Source: Paguma larvata (taxonomy: Eukaryota > Chordata > Mammalia > Carnivora > Viverridae). Taken from it: DNA of 64,000 nt. The stretch is taken from positions 114,069,699 to 114,133,698 of the forward strand of contig CM057828.1 in assembly GCA_030068075.1 (NCBI GenBank). The letters are read 5' to 3'. Made by a program: the position numbers and the translations under genes. The stretch's first letter is position 1; every line of letters begins with the position of its first letter. The notes below the pieces were generated by a model. It searched no databases. It was not told the origin of the DNA and was given only the letters and a program-made list of their open reading frames with translations. Positions 13,497-25,888 of this stretch are shown piece by piece.

Positions 13497-14767
13497 AACT
13501 TTATTTTTTAAACTGTGGTGAAAGGCACGTAACAGAATTTACCACCTTAACCAGCCTTAGGTACATTTATGTAGCTGTGCAGCCATCCTAAACCATCCAT
13601 CTCCAGAACTCTTTTCACTTGCAAAAGTGAAATTTTGTGCCCATTAAACAATAATTCCTCATTCCTCTCTCCCTCAGTCCCTGGCGACCACCACTGTACT
13701 TTTTGTCTCCATGAATTTGACTACTTTAGATGCCTCATGTAATTGAACCATATAGTATTTGTTCTTTTGTGACAGGCCTATTTCACTCAGCATAGTGTGC
13801 TCAACTTTCATCCATGTTGTAGCCTGTGTCAGAGTGTCCTTCCATTTTAATGCTGAATCCTATTCATTGTATGTACACACTACATTTTGTATGTCCATTC
13901 ATCCATCAATGGATACCTGGTTTGCTTCCACCATTTGGCCATTGGGGATAATGGTGCTATGAACATGGGTATACAAATATCTCTTTGAGCCCTGCTTTTA
14001 ATTTTTTGGGGTATATAACTATTAGAGAACAAGAAGCTGGAGGCACCATAAGAATGTCCTGAAGGAAAGGGAGAGAGCAGCAAGGAACTGAAGGCAGTTC
14101 CATTTCCAGGTGGGAAAGCTGCTGGGACTGCTCGTTCTCTCCAGAAGGACATCATACAGATGCCAGGCCAGGGATAAGAATGTTTCCTCTGGCGCCAGAT
14201 GTACTCATGATTCGGTATGGAATACACTGAGTGCATGACCTGTCAAGATGCCAAATACTATGATTGTATGTGCTTGTTGTTATCAGACAAATAGCAAATA
14301 AAAGAGGCTTGAGCTGGGAGATCGATGCTTCGGCTCCTGGAGAGTCGTAGCCCCCTGCTTCTCAATTCTCTTGTCACCGCATCTTTGGGACCTGTCTCTT
14401 TCTCTCATATACCTAGAAATGGAATTGCTGGGTCATATGGTCATTCTATTTTTGAGGAATTGCCATACTATTTTCCACAGCAACAGACCCATTTTACATC
14501 CCCACCAGCAATGTACAATGGTTCCAACTTCTCCCCAAACTTGCCAATAGTTGTTATTTTCTGTTTTTTTTTTTTATAATAGTCATTCAAATAGGTGGGG
14601 GAGTGGTATCTTATTATAGGTTTCAATTTGTATTTCCTTAATGATTACCAATGTTGAATATTTTTTGTGTGCTTATTAGCCATTTGTACATTGTCTTTAA
14701 AAAAATGTATATACAAGTTCTTTGCCCATTTTTGAAAAGGGTTGTTTTGTGGTGGTAGTTGTTGAAT
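13497..14767 (-). mobile_element. L1 3' fragment, interrupted
   Basis: Reverse L1 sequence (antisense of the familiar 3' region, for example 'aatggaattgctgggtcata' near 14418). It is split by a non-L1 insert at about 14023-14400, and a SINE follows at 14780. Confidence 0.75.
14023..14400 (+). mobile_element. LTR-like insert inside L1
   Basis: Non-L1 block breaking the L1 between its 'gggtatata' and 'ccTAGAAATGGAATTG' segments. It contains AATAAA near 14297 followed by a CT-rich end, as in retroviral LTRs, and a possible 4-bp TATA duplication at the edges. No viral coding sequence. Family not identified. Confidence 0.45.
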
Positions 14768-14779
14768 TCACTTGAGTTT

Positions 14780-14813
14780 TTCTTTTTTCTTTCTTCCTTT
14801 TCTTTCTTTCTTT

Positions 14814-14853
<40 letters not shown>

Positions 14854-15063
14854 TTTGTTCTTTAGAGAGAGAGAGAGAGAGAGAGAGCGAGAACATGTGC
14901 AAGCAGTGGAGGGGCAGAGGGAGAGAGGGAGAGAGAGAATCCCAAGCGGGCTCCACACCCAGCACAGAGCCTGACACAGGGCTTGATATCATGACTATAA
15001 GATCATGACCTGAGCCAAAGTCAAGAGTCAGACTCTCAACCAACTGAGCCACCCAGGCACCCC
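14780..15063 (-). mobile_element. CAN-SINE with (TTTC)n/(GA)n expansion
   Basis: Reverse SINE with a (TTTC)n array (about 14800-14852) and (GA)n (14864-14888), ending 'gagccacccaggcacccc'. Exact 12-bp TSD tcacttgagttt at 14768-14779 and 15064-15075. Confidence 0.93.
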
Positions 15064-15772
15064 TCACTTGAGTTTCTAAGTAAAGATAAGACGACCCTGG
15101 AAATTATAAATGGGCCTGCTATCCCAACAGACAATAATCCAAACTAATTTTACATATAAGGCATAAAAACAAGCCAACTGACTCCAGGAGCTATGTACAA
15201 TATGGCTCCCAAGCTTAAATTTTCCTACCAAGAGGTTCTCAGTCTCTCTCAAGTTCAGTGAAATTGTGGGCACTCAAGAGAAGTTGGCCTTAAATCCAGA
15301 ACTCTTTACCCCAGACTTGTTGGAGGAGATAGCTGCTGTGTCAGCAACCTCTCAGCCTGAGGCAGGAGCAGGGAAGAGGCATCAGTCACTGGCTTGAGGA
15401 GGAAAGTGTGCAGAAAAGGCCACACTGACAAGCCACTGCCAGATCTTTGTCTGTGCTTTTGGTTATTGATCCCGGGTAGGGTTCTGAATCTCAATGGCTG
15501 TAATCACGGGACAATTTGGAGAGCTGAGAGAGGCTAACCTAAGCCCAGCTGCATGGCATCTGCCCAGCAGCCTCTTACTATTAACTACAGATCATTAAGC
15601 TGTCCAAAAGGAGAGCTGCTTCCTCAATTTACATCTCCAAAGGGTTGCTGACTGGAATTTTAAGTTAGCGGTCCAGAGCTGAGCTACTCTCTCTGAATGC
15701 CCACTTTTGACTCATCTGATTTCTTATATATGCAGCATAGGAACTGTTAACACACATATTTTTAGGGGGGGG

Positions 15773-16575
15773 TGTCTAATAAGTAAGAATATATCACATT
15801 GATAACAGCAGCAAATAATGTAAACCAATAAATGAGGCCCTGGATAGAGGAATTTAAAAGGCCCAGTGTACCCAAGGAGTAATGACAAAGGGCCATTAGC
15901 CTCACTTTACAATCAGAAAGACAGAGTAGACAGTCATTACCAAGATACCTGGGAACTAGGAGAGAAAGCTTAACTGGGTTTGTAAACATGCATGATTCCC
16001 CCAACAACACAAAAAGCGTTCTCTGTTGCATGGTTAGCAAAACCCCCGGGGGACCCACAGAAGAAGGAGCTCAGGGGGAAATGGCACAGAACAGAAGGGC
16101 CAGCTGCCCACTGAGCAAGGACAAACCACTCAAATGAGGCCCCTCAGTGAAGTAGCTCCTAAGGACTGTTAAAACCAGAAACAAATGGTGACCAGACTTG
16201 AAAATTTCCTGGGCACACAAAAATCAGTGTAATCCTACAAGTAGAGCTTAATATAGCTTATTTTGCATGACAAATGAGGCTAACAACTCAGGTCACATTT
16301 TGCTTCTGCCTCTGAAAATCCTAACTGAAACTTAAGTTATTCCCCCAAATTGAAATGAGGTAACCACTAAGCAGTTCTCTTTCATTTAAGAAAATTCTAA
16401 TACTGTTACCAATCACTGTGAAGAACCAACAGTCACTGCCGCCACACTATATAAGCTGCTTGTAACAATATACTCTGAGTCTCATACCATGTTTTCATTT
16501 GGGCCCTCTTGGTTTGCAAAGTGTCTTTTTGGTGTGTGCACAATAAACATTCACTAATTACTACTTCAGTGATTC
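15773..16575 (+). mobile_element. Possible solo LTR
   Basis: A TATATAAG box (about 16449), AATAAA (about 16541) and CT/T-rich flanks in LTR-like order, no coding sequence. Boundaries are guesses. The family is not recognised. Confidence 0.4.
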
Positions 16576-16589
16576 CTTGGTTTTACTTC

Positions 16590-16615
16590 TGTTTTTGTTT
16601 TTGTTTTTGTTTTTC
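16590..16615 (+). repeat. (GTTTTT)n hexamer repeat
   Basis: About four GTTTTT units. Confidence 0.9.
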
Positions 16616-16978
16616 TAAACCTTTGGTAGTACTAAACTGCCAAATGGCAAATTGGGGCTAAGTAAGACATCTGGTGCACCTGGTCAATGAGAGGAAGTAG
16701 TCTTGTCTGTTTTTTAATGAGAAAGAATAGGGATTCTCAAATGAGGGGCAATTACCTAGGATAATTGATCACTCTAGCAAATACCACACACTTAAAGAAA
16801 AAACACATGCCCAAATAGAAGCCTTCAAGATGGGGAACGAAAAGGGATATGAGGCATGAAAGAGAAGATTAGGTACTGAACACTGAGCCTGTTTACATTT
16901 TCGGGAAAGAGAGCAGGGAAATCACTAGATGTTATCCACAAATAGCAAGGGACCATGGAAAGCAAGGAGCCTGAGAGC

Positions 16979-16980
<2 letters not shown>

Positions 16981-17012
<32 letters not shown>
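16981..17012 (+). repeat. Poly(A) run of about 32 nt
   Basis: Pure A run with no recognisable SINE, L1 or retrocopy body before it. Confidence 0.9.
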
Positions 17013-17014
<2 letters not shown>

Positions 17015-17670
17015 CACTACCTAATGAGGAAGAAACAGTGAAAACAGCTTAAACAGCACATCTCTGGGCTGGTGAGAACACATGGGAAGTCATTTTTAAT
17101 CCTTGGCACCATGTTTAATGGAACTACTTGTTGATGAACCATGGCAGAGCAGCATGCTGGGAGCCGAGGAGCCCAGAAACCAGGTGTCCGGAGAGAGCCC
17201 AGAGGATGATTGTTCATGGACAGAGGGCAACCAGGACATGTGGCATGGGTAGCCTTCATATGCGAAGGGCTATGTCAGGGTAAGAGGAGAGGGAGAGATG
17301 GTTCTGGGTGGCTTTAGAAGGTAAAGCTGTGAACAAAAATGGAAAGCTACGAGGATTCAGATGTGTTCCGAAATTAAGACTCTTGTGATGATCAGTCATT
17401 CATCAACAGAATGGCTGGGGAATGAGTTAATGAATATCCCCCGTATCTCCTCCACCCTGATTTTGGGAAAATAATAGACTCAAGAGAATCCAGTGCTTAT
17501 TTAGAACTAAATCATATTTCTATTTAGGTAATAGATGTTAAAACCCATCTGATCTTGATTTTTTTACCAAATGAAAAATTCGAGATTGATGGGAGATTAA
17601 TTCTCTATCCTTTTTCAAAAATCATAAGAATACTACATGATTTAGCTGACATTTAAAATATGTGCGAATA

Positions 17671-17870
17671 GCGGGGCCTAGGTGGCTCAGTTGGTTAAGT
17701 GTCCAACTCTTGATTTCAGCTTAGGTCATGATTTCGTGGTTCATGAGATTGAGCCCCACACTGGGTGTAGAACTTGCTTAAAATTCTCTCCCTCTGCCCT
17801 GCTCCTGTTTGTGTGCACTCATGCACATGCTCTCTCTCAAAACAAAATAAAATAAAATAATAAAATAAAA
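17671..17870 (+). mobile_element. CAN-SINE
   Basis: Head 'ggggcctaggtggctcagtt', tail of AAAAT units. Imperfect TSD near atgtgcgaata / atgtgcaaata. Confidence 0.9.
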
Positions 17871-19869
17871 CATGTGCAAATAACCATGGGGTTGTATAGT
17901 TATAAAATAATTATAATAAAAAAATAAGCAGGCTTTCTGAGCTTGAGTAGGGTGAGATTATCCAGAGTACGAATGCATGAGAGTGAGAGCCCACAGGCCG
18001 GGGCAGGGGCATGAGCTCCGTCATTCCCTCTAGCCCTACGACTAGAGGGTGGATATCAGCTCCTTTCTTCAGTAATGGGAATAAGAAACCTTTCCTGTCT
18101 TTAGGGATGGTGGGAGAATAGGCGGGTGGGGAAAAGCTCTGAGACAAACTACTTTGGTCTCCTGACATGCCGGTTTCTCTTCCTCTATTACAATTTAGAT
18201 AAGCAGTTTGGAAACCTGCATTAACTATTTCAAGTCATTGTTGGTCACATTCAAATATTTAACTGAGACTCAGATTCAACTATAGTAGATCACGGGGCTT
18301 CAGGGAAAGCCTCTGCTAAGCTCAGGGACACAAAGATGATTAAAACAGCCCTCAGTCCCCAGCTACCTTCTCTATCTCATCTCCTGCCTCCCTCCTCTTG
18401 CTCTTTTTATTGCTGCCACTGGTCTTCTCAGTCTTCTGTGAGCTTGCTAAACATGTTCTTGTCTCTCTCAAGTCTTTGTACTTGCTATTCCATTTCTTGG
18501 ACAATCCTTCCCTCAGATATTTATATGGTTCCCTCCCTCATTTGATGTAGGTCTCTGCTATATATCACTTCCACAGAGACCTTTTATGACCATCTTATAA
18601 AACAGCCCACTACTGCCCCACTCTCTTGTCAGCATGTGACATTAGAGCAAATATTTATTAGTTTACTATCTGTACCCTACTAGAACATAGGTTGCAAGAG
18701 GCCAAGGACTTTGTTATAGTATATAGTTAACACAGATTTATTGAATTTGGCCATATGCTCAGAGAACAAGTCCAGAAAAATGTCCACTATTTATTGCCAT
18801 AAATCTCTGGCCACAAATCCCAATATTGAGGTGTGGCTTTGGTGATTGGAGCCAGATCATGATGGCCTAAAGAGACCCCAACACCTCTAATCTAAAGCCC
18901 ATTCTAAAAGCAAGTCCAGAGATCTTCCTGGCATCCATCTCAAAAGGCCTTCCCATGCAGGAAGCAGCTATAGGTCCCGCTAGCCAGATCAGCCATTTTG
19001 GGGAAGAAACAACTCAAAACTTCAAATGAGGAAAGAAAAAGGACACACTACATTGGAAATCTCAGTTATTAACTCTTCTGACATTCTGTCAAAAGCTCTG
19101 TCTTCTAGCTCTAAGGTCTATTCATTGTCCTTGGACTTGAACCCCTTTGTGAGTGGAGTGAATGAAGCATGTGTGGAGGAACACCGAACAGAGGTGAATG
19201 GAGGGCCTTACATAGCAGGACCCCCAACAAATAGATCTTGAAGCCCAACCTATGAATGAGCTGAAATATGCTTCTTTGAGTCCTCCACATGTTTTGGGCA
19301 CCCCTTCCCACTTAGCGATAATAGGACCAACAGTCTTTCCCTTGTCCTCCTCCTTCTCCACGCTCCTACTTTACACCTACTGGCTTGCCCCCTATACATC
19401 CTGAGATTTGATGAAAATGATAGCCTTTTCTGCCTTAGACTGGTAGTCCTTGTCCTTGCTTCTACTCATCAAGTGGCCTTAAAAGAGCATCTTGCTTTCT
19501 AAATCATCTGATTTACAAAGAAGCTTGTACTCTGTGAAACCACCTCATTGATTTCTAATTATAAAGATTTGGAGGGTAGGGGATCACCCAGCCACATTCT
19601 TAGAGACTCCAAGTGATTCTGATGTGATACGGATCTGCATACAAGGCATTTCTGTGAAGCTGGTACCTTGTTACTCATAGTTCTAAAGTTCAAAGTCACC
19701 CATTGTGAGCTCGTGCCCTAATTAAGAGCTAAAAGAACAGATTCAGTTGACATAAAAAGAGATCCAAGGATGACACGTGGTGACAAATGTGAACATCAGG
19801 ACTGAGCATGAATTCCATTACAGTGATTACTCAGTGTGCTCTCAGAGACACTGAGAAGTGTGGCTGTGC

Positions 19870-20010
19870 CTTCCAGACCCCTGTCCTTTCCTTCCTCCAC
19901 AGCACAATATATGCTCCATGAGAGCAGGCACTGGGTCTGTTCTGTTCACTGTTGCCTCACCAGTGCCTGAGGCAATGCCTCACACATAGTGCATTGAGTG
20001 AATGAAGGAA
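19870..20010 (+). mobile_element. MIR-like fragment
   Basis: MIR/L2-type wording around 'ctccatgagagcaggcactg' and 'gtgcctgaggcaatgcctca'. Divergent. Confidence 0.5.
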
Positions 20011-21640
20011 GGTATAAAGAAACACTGCCCCCACGGCGCCCTTGTGCCTTGCTGCCCCCTTCCTTTGTCTCCTATTGCAATGGAGATACCCCAGGAGAGG
20101 CAACACTTAGGTTTTACGAATCATTTACAGGGCTCTCAGGATCTTTCTTGAGAGTAAGTTTTAATAGGATTGAGTAGAAGGAAAAAATAACACAGGCGTG
20201 ATGAGGGCCCTGAAATAAACAGGAAGTAGGAATGCAGAGGCTAAAGGTAAACTGGATTTAGCTCACAGTTTCACTTCCTGAAATTTTGTCAGGCTAAACT
20301 GTCTAATGGGAGTATTACATGGGAGCTGTCTTTTTCCAAGCTGCCGGGTCACCCTTAGTTTTGTTCTGTTTTTTTTTTTAAGCATAAAGCATATCTATTT
20401 CTGGAACTGAAGCCTCTCATATGGTGTTTTTATGTGAAAATCATCTTTCTAAACAATTATGAGAATCACCTCCCTCCGGAAGTGGACTGATGCCGTGAGG
20501 GACCTCCATAGAACACTGGTGATTAGTTGTAAAGAGTGGAGTGAGTTGTGCCAATTTGCCTAAAAGATCCCAATACCTGTGATCTGATTATGAAGAACAG
20601 TTTTCCTGGATGCAATTATGCTGTTCCACTGAAACTCTTTCTGGAAGAACTTGTTGCCCACGAGGAAATAAGAGAAATTTGGAATGAAGTTCACGGGTTG
20701 GGCTTTCAAAGGATTCAGAGCTAGAAATATAAATTATTGAGCTAAAGTCTTAACTTTCCTTTAAACCTACATTCAAGAAAGGACCTAAAACTCATCAGAT
20801 AAATTTTTTCCAAACTTTTCTATCACTGAAGATTTGGTGACAATGATGAGATTTCAGCAAAGAATAAGTATCAAACCAGCCAGTCTTTAAGATTCTTTCC
20901 AGTTCTGAGATTTTGTGATTCCATATTGTGGAGGAAAATAATCTTGGAACCCTTTGCTCTGAGTTTACGTACTATCTCTTATTTCAACTCAGTGGATATA
21001 TTTTCTTCTTCTAATGCTCTTCATAGCAATAATATTTGTTTAATTCAGTCCTATTCAAACTTTCAAGAAAACAGTTGAATTTGGACACACAAAAATTTAA
21101 TAGCTTGCCCTCCTTATCAGCATGGGAAAATTCTAGTCTCGGTTGGTGGCCAGGAAAGAGATGGGTAACTTTGTGGGGTACAAAAGAGAGAGACAGTACA
21201 CATAATTTAGGAAAAAAAGAGATGACCCTTCCCTTCCTCAATGTGTGATATTTCTGGTTGGATGCTGGAAAAGAGTTTCTCAATGTCGTTTCCATCCTTA
21301 TAGCTCACAATAGATTAGTTTCTAATATATTAGCATTAGGAGAACCAACATGGGGAAAATAGGATTTCAGAAAGAATGCTATCACATGAATTTAGAGCAG
21401 TCAGCTAGAGTGTTGTAGAGGTCATCCAACCCAATATTGAAAACAGCAGTACTGGGATTATCAGGAAACTGAGGCTCTAGATCTGACTCTGCCATTGACT
21501 GGCTATGAAACCCTGGGTAAAGCATCTCTCACCTCTGAGACTTGGTTTCCTTATCTATAAATAGTTGTGTGTGTGTGTTTTTTTTAAGTTACCTAACATT
21601 TATATAGAGTTTTCTAAATTCCAGGAGCTGGGAGAGCTTT

Positions 21641-21840
21641 TTTAAAAAATGTTTTAAATGTTTATTTTATTTCTGAGAGAGAGAGTGTGAGCAGGGGAGG
21701 GGCAGAGAGAAACGGAGACAGGATCTGAAGCAGGCTCTGTGCTGATAGCAGAGAGCCCAATGTGGGGCTTGAACTCACGAACTATGAGATTATGACCTGA
21801 GCTCAAGTTGGATGTTTAACTGAACCACCCAGGAACCCCA
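21641..21840 (-). mobile_element. CAN-SINE
   Basis: Reverse copy: T-rich start, GA tract, end 'gaaccacccaggaacccca'. Confidence 0.9.
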
Positions 21841-22619
21841 TGCTCACAGCTTTATAAGGCTCTCATTTGAGTCTCCAAAAGTCTTGGGCTTTGGAAACTC
21901 TCAAAGAACGTGAAGAAAGAGAAAACTTGAAGCAGTTTCTGCTATAGCCATTGCCACACCCTCCCTGCAACTGGATCCACGAAGTGGCTCTTCTACTATC
22001 CTTTCTCTCTGCAGGTCAAGGGACTCAGGAAAGAAACCTCCATGCAAAGATGGACATTGTTTGGCCTGGAAAAAAGGCATTTTACACATGACTTGGTCAT
22101 CTTCTCTCTTCGGCCTGTGGAGGTCTATTTCTGGGGCTGGTGGAGACAAGACAACTATGTAACGTGAAAAGACAAAGCGAATATATGGCCTGGCCCAAAG
22201 CTGAAGGAACTGCACTAAGTGATGAACAGGATGGAACGGTCCTGAGGTTTAGAGCCCAGAAGGAACTACATATAGGGGTCACATTACCTCTCAACCTGGA
22301 GCTTCAAGGGCAGGGCTCAATCGTAAGGGCTTATCTGACCAGAATGGTTTGGATCAAGTGTTCAATAACATGGGAGTGCTTTAAATGAACTCTGCAAGTC
22401 CCCTCCAGCCCAGCTCTATGAGATAATAAGGACGGTTGTGGGGTGTTTTTCATTTTTTGTTTTTTTTTTTTTTGTTTTGGTAGAGGGAGTGACAATTTAG
22501 CATCACGTTCACATTAAGAAAAAGCTCTTGGTGGAAATTTTACTTGGGAAGGTATAAAATGCTAAATTAATTGATGAGCTATGGCATACAAAATGTTGTC
22601 GCTGAATATTTTAATCTGG

Positions 22620-22790
22620 TTTCTACATTGGTAGTCAGGGCAGGAACCTCACTGACCTGGGAGTCAGGAAACCCATTTAATCCTGGCTTTACTCACAGCC
22701 TCTTCATATAAAAAATGCTGATAACAGTCTCTGCTCTACCTGTCCTACAAGATTGTTGTGAGGATCAAATGAGCTAATGTATATTGGAAG
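22620..22790. mobile_element. MIR-like fragment
   Basis: MIR-type words 'gacctgggagtcaggaaacc' and 'ttgttgtgaggatcaaatga'. Divergent. Confidence 0.5.
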
Positions 22791-22853
22791 TGTGTTGGAA
22801 ATCGTCAAACGGTTATCAGATACAAGGTATCATATGTTAGAAAAAGAGTTCAT

Positions 22854-23080
22854 CTGGGGCACCTGGGTGGCCCAGTCGGTTAAGTGCCCGACTTTAGTTC
22901 TGGTCATGATCTCACGGTTTGTGGGTTTGAGCCTCACATCAGGCTCTGTGCTAACAGCTCAGAGCCTGAAGCCTGCTTTGGATTCTGTGTCTCCCTCTCT
23001 CTCTTCTCTCCCCCATTCGTACTCTGTCTCTGTCTCTCAAAAAATAAATAAACGTTAAAAAAAATAAAAAAGAAAGAAAG
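22854..23080 (+). mobile_element. CAN-SINE with exact TSD
   Basis: Near-consensus head and tail AAATAAATAAACGTTAAAAA. Exact 13-bp TSD aaaaagagttcat at 22841-22853 and 23081-23093, suggesting a fairly recent insertion. Confidence 0.94.
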
Positions 23081-23632
23081 AAAAAGAGTTCATTTTGTCA
23101 AAAATAAGCCTAGAGTTAGAACCCAATTGGTATTTTAGGAGAGGTTAATACTTCAAATGTTCTTTCATAATTATATGGATGGATAGAGGTACAGAAGGAA
23201 GAGGAAAAATTGAATGGTTGCTGTATAGCAGAATCACCTTTCTTTTGCATAGAAGTGAAGAAGTAGACTCTAAGTTTGCAATATCAAGAAAAGAAGGCAT
23301 AGCAAAATTATTCTCAGACCACATGACCTGGGCTTTCTGGGCAAGGTTAAGTCAATTTCCATTAAGCTTGAGCCAAGAAATTCATGCAGAAACCGGAGAG
23401 CATAGTACAGCTTGCTGATCGACCAATCTCATTTCAGGTGGTGCTAACGGGGTAGAAACCGAAATAAAAAGATGCCCAATATAAGATCATTTGAGTTTTT
23501 TGAGACTGAGCATAGAGTAACATTTAACTATTTAGGGACATAATAGCATAGGGAAATAATAATTGGAAAAAATTATATCATGATTTTCTATCTGTGGATA
23601 GAATTTCATTTCTGACACATGAAAATTATCTT

Positions 23633-23842
23633 TTTATTTTTTTTAATGTTTACTTAATTTTGAGAGACAGAGACAGAGTGTGACCAGGGAGAGAGACACA
23701 CACACAGAATTCGAAGCAGGCCCCAAGCTCTGAGCTGTAGGCACAGAGCGCATTGCGGGCCTCGAACCCATGAACTGCGAGATCATGCCCTGAGCTGAAG
23801 TCGGCCTGCTTAACCAACTGAGCCACCCAGGTGCCCCGAGAA
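23633..23842 (-). mobile_element. CAN-SINE with exact TSD
   Basis: Reverse copy ending 'gagccacccaggtgccccga'. Exact 14-bp TSD atgaaaattatctt at 23619-23632 and 23843-23856. Confidence 0.94.
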
Positions 23843-23879
23843 ATGAAAATTATCTTATGGTGAGGTACTAGACTTAATA

Positions 23880-24395
23880 GGTTGAATAATGCCCTCCCTG
23901 AAAACATGTCCACATCTTAATCCCTAAAACCTAAGTGTATGTTATCTTACAGGGCAAAGGAACTTTGTAGATATGATTAAACTAAGGGTCTTGAGGTAGG
24001 AGATTGTCCTGGGTTATTTGGGTGGACCCAATGTCATCACAAGGGTCCTCGTGAGGGGAAAAAGGGAGAGGGAGTCAGAGTGAGAGAAGGTGATGTGGCG
24101 ACAGAAGCAGAGGTCAGAGTGAGAGAGAGTGAGAGAGAGGAAGAGAGAGATTCGAAGATGTTTTACTGGTTTTGAGGTTGGAAGAAGTGTCCATGAACCA
24201 AAGAAGGCAAGTGGCCTCTAGAAACTGGAAAAGGCAAGGAAATGGATTTTCCCCTATAGTCTCCAGAAGGAACACAGTGTTATCTGACCCATTATCAATT
24301 CCTGACCTCCAGAACTATAAGATAATAAATTTATGTTGGTTTAATACATGAAGTTCATGGTAATTTGTTTTAGCAGCATTAGGGAAGTAAAACAC
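23880..24395 (+). mobile_element. Ancient LTR-type repeat (MaLR-like)
   Basis: Widespread mammalian repeat wording: 'ttgaataatgccctccctga', 'gacccaatgtcatcacaagg', 'cctgacctccagaactataa', then AATAAA. No coding. Exact family uncertain. Confidence 0.55.
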
Positions 24396-25772
24396 CAGGT
24401 AATTTCAGGCTGTGGACTTCTCTGCTAAACTTGGCCTCTGTAAATGGAGGAAGGACAAAACAAAACACTAAAACATGATTAAAAACAAGATGCTGAAGAT
24501 CATTTGTTAACATGAATCACTAGTTTCCTTTGGTTCCATGGCCACTGCTATAGTTGTGAATTGTAGTCACAATTGTAGTCACTGGCTTCCAGTCTGTCCT
24601 TGCCTTTTGTTTCCTTGTTATGAACAAACACACACACACCCCATCACTTAAAGCAGAAAAAGAAAAGTTCCATAGGAGATGGGCCTTGACTCCCACTATG
24701 ACTCCCTGTGTCCCCACTGATGTCTCTTTATAGGAGCCCCTAGTTTCCCTAAAGACCCTTCTTCCATCCCCATCTCTTTATTTCCCCCACCATGAGAGGG
24801 CTTCTTGATTTTCTTTGAGGCAATTGTTTCCCAAACTTTACGCTACTTTGAGGAAGAGGTTGTGAAAGAAAAATCTTAGGAATTACATGGCAGGTAATGC
24901 TTGCTAATGTCTGTCAAGAACAGCCTCTGGTTTCCTTCAGGGTCCATGTGGTGGGAGAATTCGGAACCAGGTTGTTGCTCAAACAGCTGTAATGTGGCTT
25001 TGAGCTTGTGTGTGGCTTCATCCCTGCACAGGAGAGAAAGCTGGAGGCCTAGCAGCTGTTTAGCTTAACTTATGTACATAGGGTGGGCCACTTTTTACAA
25101 TGTGTCTGTGGCAGTAGGGAGAATGGCATTAACTCTTTGAAGGCCATGGAATAAATATGGAGTACCACGCTGTGGCATTCAGCTAAAAGACCCAGCTCTC
25201 AGCATCACCCAGACAGCAACATAGCAGAACACAGGAGCCTGTGACTGGCTGAGACAGAACTGACCCAGAGATGAGATATGACAGACATAACCACTAGGCC
25301 ATTTCTCAATAGTGATAAAAACCTCTGATTAAGCCCACCAAAGATTAGCATTAAATGGTTCAAGGCGCCATTAGAGTAGAATGTCTGATCAGAATTTTCA
25401 TACAGAAAGACTGCATCAATAGGACACACTGGCGTTTTGAGTTATGTAGGCACAGCATCAATTGTCCAAATGAATTCATACTCACTCTGTCCTCTCCTCT
25501 CCCTCTTTCCCCAACACACAACATTATTGCAGAAAAATGAAGTGTAGGAACCAGAAGCAAAAACATTCTTTCTCTATGAGGGTTTTCCTAAATTTCAAAG
25601 AGAAAGGGGTTCCCCCCCATCATACCACTCAGCTGGTCTCTCCCCTCATTCTTTCCCAAGAAGTATCTTCTAGGAAGAGAACCTCTGGGGATAAGGCATT
25701 TCCAAATAGGATTCCTTCGACTTGGGTTTTACAGACTATAACCTTAAACTTGGAAAGAACAGAAACACGTAC

Positions 25773-25888
25773 ATGCTCAGATGTGAAGGCAATGAGCCTG
25801 GGAACAGCAGCCATTCCTTTCTCCTTGACTTCTGGGAACATCTTAAAGCGTGCAATCAGCATGGCGTACATGTTAGATATAGCGCCAC
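25773..25888 (-). CDS. GAD2: GAD2 coding exon 7
   Basis: 116-nt exon, acceptor CTTTAG|GTGGCG, donor GAGCAT|GTACGT. It encodes Gly242 (second part) to His280: [20 protein letters not shown], then [18 protein letters not shown]. It is part of the PLP-binding fold and the match to GAD65 is essentially complete. Phase is 1 in and 0 out. The 12.4-kb intron that follows (transcript sense) leads to exon 8. Confidence 0.97.

Larger units (their letters stand above)
13366..25772 (-). other. GAD2: GAD2 intron 7
   Basis: 12.4-kb intron. It holds a reverse L1 fragment split by an LTR-like insert and next to a SINE (13497-15063), an LTR-like unit (15773-16575), a 32-nt poly(A) run at 16981-17012, SINEs at 17671, 21641, 22857 and 23633, an ancient LTR at 23880-24395 and MIR-like pieces. 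The stretches 17020-17650, 17890-19860, 20020-21640 and 24400-25770 show nothing I can name. Confidence 0.75.
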
